Shown: piece after piece, positions 8,669 to 15,210 of the stretch
Layout: each line of letters begins with the position of its first letter
Position numbering within the stretch: position 1 is the stretch's first letter
Notes under the pieces: model-generated
Told to the model about the DNA's origin: nothing
What the model saw: the letters and a program-made list of their open reading frames with translations, nothing else
Database searches by the model: none
Translations under genes and position numbers: made by a program
Assembly (NCBI RefSeq): GCF_000014685.1
Contig: NC_008321.1
Span: 310,001-374,000, forward strand
From: Shewanella sp. MR-4
Lineage (GTDB): Bacteria > Pseudomonadota > Gammaproteobacteria > Enterobacterales > Shewanellaceae
Length of the DNA stretch: 64,000 nucleotides
Direction of reading: 5' to 3'

Positions 8669-9472
8669 TTAGTTGTTTAATATGTCGTAAATTAAGCTGT
8701 TGCGTGTACAGTTTGATAATTCATGACGGTTATTATTCGATAGTGCACTACAAGCAGCACAGGTCATATGATCACGATAGTGCTGGTCAAAAAACTTAAC
8801 GGTTCTCGACTCTAACGAATCAAAAAGTGCAAGGGTTAAAGGCTTTTTCCATTTATATCTTTCCATTAGGTTTGCTAAATGTCGATAACAGGTATCACGG
8901 CGATTAGATAAATACTTTGAGGCTATAAGCTGACTTTCAAACTGTGTCAAAGATCCTGTTAGATAAAAGGTGATGCCTTGAACTAGCTCTTTTATTTCTA
9001 GTGGGGTAGCTACTAATTCACCATTTTCAACCGCTAAATTTAATGCGTCTGTAAACCAACCCCAAAAGGCATTAATGCGTTTTTTAAACCGCTCCACTTT
9101 TTCATCACTCGCGAGTTTCCAGACCATTGTATTGACTGACACCGAACGCAGTGTAAAAAAGCTACTACTACGCTTAATGGTTTCAAAGGTAAAAAAAATG
9201 GGTAAGAGCACTTTCTCTTGTGCTGTTAAATCTGGATTCTTATTGATAAAAATGGGTAAGTGATTTGATGTCGCACTTCTTAAGAATAAACAAACCAACA
9301 CATCTTCTTTACGTTCAAAAAACTTATATAAGGTTCCTGTAGAGCATCCAACCTCATGAGCAAGTTGAGAAAATTTAAAAGACACAACACCTTGTGACTC
9401 AATCAGTTTTTCTGCTGCATCTAATATCTGATTACAACGCAAAATAGATAGTGAGTCAGTGGGACATTTCAT
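8669..9472 (-). CDS. TetR family regulator of the flavocytochrome module
   Basis: A 267-residue regulator, longer than the usual ~200. The N-terminal helix-turn-helix is at about residues 15-60 (FSQLAHEVGCSTGTLYKFFERKEDVL). After the ligand domain comes an extra C-terminal tail with HMTCAACSALSNN, a CxxC-type motif that might bind metal or sense redox state (inference). The gene is more AT-rich than the genes it neighbours. It is divergent from the Tat flavoprotein gene. An inverted repeat upstream of that gene, repeated upstream of the cupin gene, is its likely operator. Confidence 0.8.
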   Translation of the reverse strand: MKCPTDSLSILRCNQILDAAEKLIESQGVVSFKFSQLAHEVGCSTGTLYKFFERKEDVLVCLFLRSATSNHLPIFINKNPDLTAQEKVLLPIFFTFETIKRSSSFFTLRSVSVNTMVWKLASDEKVERFKKRINAFWGWFTDALNLAVENGELVATPLEIKELVQGITFYLTGSLTQFESQLIASKYLSNRRDTCYRHLANLMERYKWKKPLTLALFDSLESRTVKFFDQHYRDHMTCAACSALSNNNRHELSNCTRNSLIYDILNN

Positions 9473-9588
9473 TTATTTATTCCAGCATACCGAAAAGTAC
9501 ATTATGGATTGCGCACAAATATGAGGCATAGCCAATAAACAAATAATCGGGATTAAGCTCACATCACAGAGTTTTAAATTTTAATCTT

Positions 9589-9604
9589 TGTGATTTACTT
9601 CAAA
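9589..9604 (+). promoter_or_regulatory. CRP-like site upstream of the flavoprotein operon
   Basis: TGTGA, six bases, TCAAA matches nine of the ten core positions of the CRP consensus TGTGA-N6-TCACA. CRP is the main activator of anaerobic respiration genes in Shewanella, so a site about 100 bases before the operator copy is plausible. Not tested. Confidence 0.45.
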
Positions 9605-9690
9605 CGCACATTTAATCAACAGGAATTTGTCATAAGTTAAATTTTGTTCATTTAACCTGTATTACCTCCGGTCAATTCCCAAAGAAAAAA

Positions 9691-9754
9691 TATTCACGAG
9701 ATAACTCACGAATAAAATTGTCACTGAAAAAAAGTCGTGACTCACTTCTCCTTA
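9691..9754 (+). promoter_or_regulatory. Shared regulatory element, copy 1 (flavoprotein operon)
   Basis: An inverted repeat ATTCACGAG, four bases, CTCACGAAT (9692-9713) is followed by a second conserved block containing TTGTCACT and GTCGTGA. The same 64-base arrangement recurs at 14087-14150 in front of the cupin gene. The position, 95-116 bases before the flavoprotein start, suits a repressor operator or activator site. Confidence 0.7.
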
Positions 9755-9807
9755 GACGCCGTTCATAACCTCTATCTTGCTTGCAACAGACATAGAGGGT
9801 TAACAAA

Positions 9808-11328
9808 ATGCATGATAGAAGAAGTTTTTTAAAGCTAGGTGCTGGTGCTGCGGTAGGCGGTATCGCAGCGGCATTGCCAAGTGCAGCATTAGCCACTGAA
9901 TGCGCCTCAAACATTAAATGGGATGAAACTCGTGATGTTATTGTCGTGGGGTCAGGTTTTGCGGGGCTGTCATCCGCACTAAATGCTAAGCGACAAGGTC
10001 TAGGCTCGATACTGGTATTAGAAAAAATGCAGGTGATCGGTGGCAACTCAGCGATCAACGGGGGCTGGTTAGCTATCCCTAAAAACCCAATCCAATTAGC
10101 TCAAGGCATCAACGATGACTCACCCGAAGAGCTAGTGAAGGATCAAATTATCTCTGGCCGCGGTATGCAAAATACCGACATGCTACGACAAATCGCTAAT
10201 CGTGCCCTGGATGCTTATCAGCTGTGTATTGATACTGGGGTTAAATTCCGTGAGGGCTTTAACCAACAAGTGGGCGGCCACAATAAAGCGCGAGCTATCC
10301 GTACTCTGCATGGCGTCGGTGGCGATATCACCACAAAACTCTATGAAGCGGGTAAAAAAGAAGGCGTTGAGTACCGTCTACAACATTATGTTGAAGACTT
10401 CATCATGGATGGCCAAGAGATTGTTGGCTTGAAAGTACGTCAAAATTATCGTTTCCCGGATCTCAAAACCGGTAAAACAATCTACATCAAAGCCAATAGG
10501 GCCGTTATCCTTGCCCACGGTGGTTTCTCACGTAACTTAGCACTACGTGAACTGGTCGACCCTGCATTAGATAAAACCTTAGATTGTACCAATGCCCTAG
10601 GCGCAACGGGCGAAGTCACACTAACGGCTATGGCCCACGGTGCTTTTCCGGTTCATATGAGCTTTATTCAAACAGGTCACTGGGGCTCGCCAGATGAAGG
10701 CGGCTTTGGCTGGTCAAATGCTCTGCTCTCGATTGGTTTCCATAAAGGGATTTCAGTCAATGTGTTAGATGGTAAGCGTTTTATGAATGAACGCGCCGAT
10801 AGAAAAACCTGCTCCGACGCCATTATGAAAAATCGTAACCCTGATGGCTCACCCGCCTATCCTGTGGTGTTTTTTAACCATGACGATCATGTTGGTGCAG
10901 AAGAAGTGACCCGCGCAGTACGTGACCAAATCGCTTGGAAAGTCGATAGCCTTGAGCAATTAGCTAAGCAATTCAATATCCCACTTGCGCAGCTCAAACA
11001 AACTGTAGACGAGTACAACAAGCAAGTGCCACTGCGCATAGATCCCTTGTTTGGACGCATGATGGATACGGCAGTTGAGCTTAAAGCGCCGTTTATTGTG
11101 TCACGTATTTGGCCAAAAGTGCACTACTGCATGGGCGGTTTAAAAACCGATTTAGGCGCGAGAGTGCTGCATAGTCAAACCCTAGCTCCGATGAAAAATC
11201 TCTATGCCGTTGGCGAAGCAACTGGCGGCACTCACGGTGGAACCCGTTTAAGTTCAACAGCTTGTCTGGAGTGTTTAACGATGGGAATTATCGTTGCTGA
11301 AACCATCAAATCTGACATGCAGGCCTAA
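9808..11328 (+). CDS. Tat-exported flavocytochrome c-type reductase, flavoprotein subunit
   Basis: A 506-residue FAD protein of the fumarate reductase/flavocytochrome c family. A Tat signal (DRRSFLK, residues 3-9, then a hydrophobic run to ALA at 29) sends it to the periplasm. The FAD-binding GSGFAG is at residues 48-53. Compared from memory with Fcc3, the general-acid arginine is kept (R332 in NERADR), as are the active-site histidines (H291, H439) and arginine (R480). The Fcc3 substrate loop TEAVRG is replaced by SIGFHK, so the substrate is probably not fumarate. The tetraheme cytochrome starts 3 bases later: a split version of the fused Shewanella flavocytochromes. It would reduce an unsaturated organic acid with electrons from the cytochrome. 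Confidence 0.85.
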   Translation: MHDRRSFLKLGAGAAVGGIAAALPSAALATECASNIKWDETRDVIVVGSGFAGLSSALNAKRQGLGSILVLEKMQVIGGNSAINGGWLAIPKNPIQLAQGINDDSPEELVKDQIISGRGMQNTDMLRQIANRALDAYQLCIDTGVKFREGFNQQVGGHNKARAIRTLHGVGGDITTKLYEAGKKEGVEYRLQHYVEDFIMDGQEIVGLKVRQNYRFPDLKTGKTIYIKANRAVILAHGGFSRNLALRELVDPALDKTLDCTNALGATGEVTLTAMAHGAFPVHMSFIQTGHWGSPDEGGFGWSNALLSIGFHKGISVNVLDGKRFMNERADRKTCSDAIMKNRNPDGSPAYPVVFFNHDDHVGAEEVTRAVRDQIAWKVDSLEQLAKQFNIPLAQLKQTVDEYNKQVPLRIDPLFGRMMDTAVELKAPFIVSRIWPKVHYCMGGLKTDLGARVLHSQTLAPMKNLYAVGEATGGTHGGTRLSSTACLECLTMGIIVAETIKSDMQA

Positions 11329-11331
11329 ATC

Positions 11332-11703
11332 ATGATGAAAACATTACTACTCACACTGGTTGTTGCAACCCTGTTCACTGGCGCAGCCAATGCCGGAGAC
11401 CTTGTCAAGATGAAAGGCAGTACCCAAGGTCGCAGCAATCATGAATTTATTTACCAAGATGGTTGTAAAGGATGCCACCAAGGCTCGGGTAAACAAAATG
11501 CCACCGATGCGGCCTGCGTTGAATGTCATGGCGAAATCACCAGTATTCCAGTGGATGAGTCCAAACTTGCCATCCCTGAAGCCCATCCACACAAATCACT
11601 GCACTACAACCAAGGTGCCAGCTGCTTAGCCTGTCACAGCGAGCATGAGAAAAAGGCTCCAGTGTGCGCTGAATGCCACCGCACTTGGTTCAAAGAAATG
11701 TAA
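11332..11703 (+). CDS. Periplasmic tetraheme cytochrome c
   Basis: A 123-residue protein with a cleavable signal peptide (to about ANA, residue 21) and four heme-binding motifs: CKGCH (45-49), CVECH (62-66), CLACH (98-102) and CAECH (112-116). Extra histidines (H38, H85, H87, H91, H105) can supply the distal ligands. Size and heme spacing match the N-terminal tetraheme domain of flavocytochrome c3. It starts three bases after the flavoprotein stop and is almost certainly that enzyme's electron donor, itself fed from the quinol pool, probably by CymA (inference). Confidence 0.92.
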   Translation: MMKTLLLTLVVATLFTGAANAGDLVKMKGSTQGRSNHEFIYQDGCKGCHQGSGKQNATDAACVECHGEITSIPVDESKLAIPEAHPHKSLHYNQGASCLACHSEHEKKAPVCAECHRTWFKEM

Positions 11704-11738
11704 TTTAATTTTTATAATACAAAAACTTAAGAAAGGTA

Positions 11739-12875
11739 ATGATGATGAAAAAATCCACCCGGTTTATGTTGTCCATGGTGGCAACCGCTATCGCACTATC
11801 TCAAACTAACGCCTTTGCCGCAGAGCAAGAAGATGGCATCAATGTTGGCGGCGCCGTGCGCGTTAACTATGGCTATCGCGATTATGATGAAAAATCGAAG
11901 GATAAAGGCGGCGACTTTAACTTCGACATGGCCGCCATCAAATTTGATGGTAAAAAAGGCGATTTCGGTTTAGCGGCGGAATACCGTTTTACCTCAGGCA
12001 CTAACTACATCAAGTATGGTTATGGCTACTACAACATTGATCCAGACTGGCAACTGCAATTTGGTATCAACAAAGTGCCCTTTGGTAACCGCGAGTTTAT
12101 CTCTAACAGTTGGTGGTTTGGTCTGCCTTACTATTTAGGCTTTGAAGATGACCATGACATCGGCTTAAAAGCGACCTATGAGAAAAACGGCTGGCACACG
12201 GATTTAGCGTTTTATAAAAATGCCGAATACGGCCCAACCGAAAACAAGCGTTATTCAACTGACTTGTATACCGGCACCATCAATGGCACTGAATACAACA
12301 ACGAAGAAACCAACCAACTCAACGTGCGCCAAACCTACACCGCCGAATACGAAGGTGGCGCAACCACTTTTGGTGGCTCAGTACAGGTCGGCCAAATCTA
12401 CAACAGCAAAACCGGTAATAATGGCGACCGCTATGCTGTCGCACTGCATTTAGACAGCAGCTACAACGGCTGGAGCCTACAAATGCAAGCCATGCAGTAT
12501 GAATACAATGCTGCAGATGCTATCGACGACAACAAAATTGGCGTATCGGTGGTGAGCTGGCAGTACGAAATCGCCTCAAAAGGCCAAGCCTATAACATCA
12601 ACATTGCCAAAACGGTTAACACAGATTGGGGCAGCATTAAGTTCTATAACGACTTTGGTTTAATGACACCTGATGTTGATGACGATAGCTACGACAACAG
12701 CATGCAAAACGTCACCGGTATGGCGATTTCTGCTGGCCCAACGTACACCATGATTGACTTTGTGATGGGTAAAAACATGACTTTCTCAACCGCCAATAAC
12801 GACCACGTTGGCTTACCTGAAGTCGGTAACGATTGGGATAAACGAATCAACATTAACTTTGGTTACTACTTCTAG
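11739..12875 (+). CDS. Outer-membrane beta-barrel porin of the flavocytochrome module
   Basis: A 378-residue protein with a signal peptide ending near AFA and a body of alternating hydrophobic/aromatic strands that closes with NINFGYYF, the usual aromatic C-terminal residue of outer-membrane barrels. Three ATGs stand in tandem; the SD (GAAAGG) best serves the second or third (11742 or 11745). It lies 35 bases after the cytochrome gene in the same operon and ends at a strong terminator. By position it would admit the reductase's substrate. No better family name can be given by eye. Confidence 0.8.
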   Translation: MMMKKSTRFMLSMVATAIALSQTNAFAAEQEDGINVGGAVRVNYGYRDYDEKSKDKGGDFNFDMAAIKFDGKKGDFGLAAEYRFTSGTNYIKYGYGYYNIDPDWQLQFGINKVPFGNREFISNSWWFGLPYYLGFEDDHDIGLKATYEKNGWHTDLAFYKNAEYGPTENKRYSTDLYTGTINGTEYNNEETNQLNVRQTYTAEYEGGATTFGGSVQVGQIYNSKTGNNGDRYAVALHLDSSYNGWSLQMQAMQYEYNAADAIDDNKIGVSVVSWQYEIASKGQAYNINIAKTVNTDWGSIKFYNDFGLMTPDVDDDSYDNSMQNVTGMAISAGPTYTMIDFVMGKNMTFSTANNDHVGLPEVGNDWDKRININFGYYF

Positions 12876-12933
12876 TATTTGCGCAGTTTAGGACGTCCCT
12901 CCTCCCTGCCGTTTTAAACTGCTCAACCTTTTG

Positions 12934-12960
12934 GCCCTATTCGTTAGGGCTTTTTTTTTT
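12934..12960 (+). terminator. Intrinsic terminator between the two porin genes
   Basis: The arms GCCCTA and TAGGGC with a 5-base loop are followed by ten Ts. It lies 24 bases before the next start codon, so the second porin is read through at reduced level or has its own promoter inside the hairpin region. Confidence 0.85.
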
Positions 12961-12983
12961 ACGTTTTCCCCATAGAGTGAACG

Positions 12984-14066
12984 ATGAAACTACAATCTTT
13001 ACCGACACTTGCCGTTTATTTTATCTGTTCATCCTCCCTGTATGCCGCCGATGTGCAGTTGGGGGGATTTATTAAGGCCAACACCCGCTTTGTTGAAGGC
13101 AATGTGGCCTTTCAAGACAGTTGGACAGGCGGAGGCAAGGTTGTCGAGCACACCAAACGCACCCAATTTGGTGCCCAAGAAAGCCGCTTTAACCTGTCGC
13201 TCAACACCGATGAAGCCGAAGCCTTTGCCGAAATCGATTTTGTCGGCTCAAGCCAAGGAAACCCGATTATCTCCAACTCCTACAGTCCAAGGCTTAGGCA
13301 TGCCTTTATCAGTTATCAAGGCATCACCGCCGGACAAACTTGGTCAACCTTAGTCAATGCCAGTACCTTTGCCGAAACAGCCGATTTAGGCGGGCCATTA
13401 GTTGGACAAGCCATGGTAAGACAAGCACTTATCCGCTATAGCACCGAACAATGGCAATTCGCCCTCGAAAATCCCTACACCTACGGCACCCAAGTCCAAA
13501 CGGATGGACTAACCAAGGCTACAGCAGCCAAGCTTGACTGGATTGATACCAGTCATGATTACATCCCAGACATGATTGCCCGCTACAACCAATCCGGCGA
13601 ATGGGGCAATGTGTCTCTCTCTGGCTTAGTGCGTTATTTAGATCCAGCGGGCACATCGCAGTGGGCTGGCGGGCTCTCCCTTGCCGCCAAACTCTTTACT
13701 TTTGGCCAAGATGATCTACGCCTACAATTGCACTACGGCCACCTAGGTCGTTATGTCGGCACCGACGCTGCGCGCGATATCATCCAAGGAGAATTAGAAA
13801 CCTCGACATCAGCCATGTTTGCCTACCGACACTTTTGGACTGACTACGCCCGCTCGACACTCTTTTTTGGTCACACTCGCACTGAGCGAGAACAAACGGA
13901 CCGCAGCCACGTTGGTGTGAATCTGTTTACCAATTTAACCCAAGCACTCACCCTAGGTATTGAAGTGGGCCGCTATCAAATAGAGGATAACAACAGCTCA
14001 GCCCATCCCAATGCGCAGCAGGGAAAGTCCAACTACGCGCAGTTAAGCATACAATTGCAGCTCTAA
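12984..14066 (+). CDS. DcaP-like outer-membrane porin
   Basis: A 360-residue protein with a signal peptide ending near LYA and a mature start ADVQLGGFIKANTRF, like the DcaP family of trimeric dicarboxylate porins. Repeated amphipathic strands follow, with a RQALIRY segment in mid-protein. The end is SNYAQLSIQLQL. Cotranscription with the upstream porin depends on read-through of the terminator at 12934. DcaP porins take up negatively charged small molecules, which would fit an organic-acid substrate for the flavoprotein (inference). Confidence 0.8.
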   Translation: MKLQSLPTLAVYFICSSSLYAADVQLGGFIKANTRFVEGNVAFQDSWTGGGKVVEHTKRTQFGAQESRFNLSLNTDEAEAFAEIDFVGSSQGNPIISNSYSPRLRHAFISYQGITAGQTWSTLVNASTFAETADLGGPLVGQAMVRQALIRYSTEQWQFALENPYTYGTQVQTDGLTKATAAKLDWIDTSHDYIPDMIARYNQSGEWGNVSLSGLVRYLDPAGTSQWAGGLSLAAKLFTFGQDDLRLQLHYGHLGRYVGTDAARDIIQGELETSTSAMFAYRHFWTDYARSTLFFGHTRTEREQTDRSHVGVNLFTNLTQALTLGIEVGRYQIEDNNSSAHPNAQQGKSNYAQLSIQLQL

Positions 14067-14086
14067 AACTGCTCGGACGGTAAGAT

Positions 14087-14150
14087 TATTCGCGAGTAAA
14101 GTCACGAATAAGTTTGCCACTCAAAACATGCCGTGATCCAATTCACCTTT
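14087..14150 (+). promoter_or_regulatory. Shared regulatory element, copy 2 (cupin gene)
   Basis: The inverted repeat ATTCGCGAG, four bases, GTCACGAAT (14088-14109) is followed by TTTGCCACT and CCGTGA in the same order and spacing as at 9691-9754. It lies 87-150 bases before the cupin start. This marks the cupin gene as a member of the same regulon as the flavoprotein operon. Confidence 0.7.
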
Positions 14151-14169
14151 ACCATTAACCAATCACTTT

Positions 14170-14189
14170 ATTGTTAGTCACGTAACAAT
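14170..14189 (+). promoter_or_regulatory. Inverted repeat before the cupin gene
   Basis: The arms ATTGTTA and TAACAAT are separated by six bases, 48 bases before the cupin start. It may overlap the promoter. No equivalent is seen in front of the flavoprotein gene. Confidence 0.4.
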
Positions 14190-14236
14190 ATAACCAACAG
14201 AATATCGCCATTAAGCGATGTAAAAATAGGATTGGA

Positions 14237-14980
14237 ATGATGAAATTAAAAATGCTTTTCGGATTAGCCGCACTGACTTCAACAGCTGTTATGGCTCAAG
14301 GCCCACAATGTAATCACGCGCAACTACCCTATCAACAAATGACGCCAGTGCCGTACGACAGCACGCCCTATGTGCCGCAAAACACTATGCCAGAGCAATG
14401 CCGTAACCCCGAAATCGAGGCCTACATTGCCGATTGGGAAGCTGGCAAAATCGACTTTAACACCATCAAACCCAATGACAGCATTGCCGCAGACCAACGT
14501 TTTTGTAAAACTTTGGATGACCACGGTAACGTGCTCGAAGCCAAAAACTGCGATCCTAAAAACTCACCTGTGGGTTATATCTGGAAAGAGCTATCAGATA
14601 GCCCTGTCGTAATTGGTATCACCAATGGGTTGAAATCAGACCATGAGCCACATTTCCACGGTCAACCAGAGTGTTACTACGTGGTCAACGGCACCAGTAA
14701 AACACTGGCAAACAATAAATTTGAAACTCTGGCCAAAGGTCAATACTTCTATATTCCTGGTGCCCATATCCACAATACCCCAATCCTCAATAAAGAAGGT
14801 TTAGGTGTATTTTACTGGTACCCAAACAACGCCCACTTTGATGGATTTAAATACTACTGGCGTAAAGATGTTAAAAATCTACGGGTGGCCGAAGAAGCCT
14901 TTGACCGCGTAGATGCCATCCGTAAACGCGATTTAAACCTAGGCCCATACGGTACCAACGAACAATTTTTCAAAAACTAG
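14237..14980 (+). CDS. Periplasmic cupin-domain enzyme of the flavocytochrome module
   Basis: A 247-residue protein (245 if it starts at the second ATG, 14240) with a signal peptide ending VMA. The metal motif of a cupin is clear: H139-x-H141-x3-E145-x6-G, and the second motif G168-QYFY-I-P-G-A-H177-I-H179-N. Motif 2 resembles the GxxxYxP...H...P pattern I recall for DMSP-lyase-type cupins, but the protein is too short for DddY and motif 1 is conventional. It has its own promoter with the shared operator and a terminator at 15111. Export to the compartment of the reductase suggests that it makes or modifies the substrate (inference). Confidence 0.75.
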   Translation: MMKLKMLFGLAALTSTAVMAQGPQCNHAQLPYQQMTPVPYDSTPYVPQNTMPEQCRNPEIEAYIADWEAGKIDFNTIKPNDSIAADQRFCKTLDDHGNVLEAKNCDPKNSPVGYIWKELSDSPVVIGITNGLKSDHEPHFHGQPECYYVVNGTSKTLANNKFETLAKGQYFYIPGAHIHNTPILNKEGLGVFYWYPNNAHFDGFKYYWRKDVKNLRVAEEAFDRVDAIRKRDLNLGPYGTNEQFFKN

Positions 14981-15110
14981 TTAGCGTAATTCAACCTAAG
15001 CACAGATAAAAATGAATTTGTATTAACTCACGATTTGGTAGGTGTTGTTGAGTCGCGCTTAGCTGGCTATCGTGATATTCACATCTGAAGCTTGATTGAT
15101 TTTCTGAATA

Positions 15111-15139
15111 AAAACGGTCCACTTGGGGACCGTTTTTTT
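15111..15139 (+). terminator. Terminator after the cupin gene
   Basis: The arms AAAACGGTCC and GGACCGTTTT with a short loop and a run of Ts. On the other strand it can also end transcripts from the receptor gene at 15211. Confidence 0.85.
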
Positions 15140-15210
15140 GTTTGTAACGCTTGCTCAACCCGCTTTAAGGGAAGGCTTAACACAAGTGATTAATGCCTTT
15201 TAGCCTGTTA

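Noticed and set aside
9672..10058. 128-residue open frame opposite the Tat flavoprotein start
   Set aside because: It overlaps the confirmed flavoprotein and the operator, has no recognisable domain, and is the antisense of a coding region.
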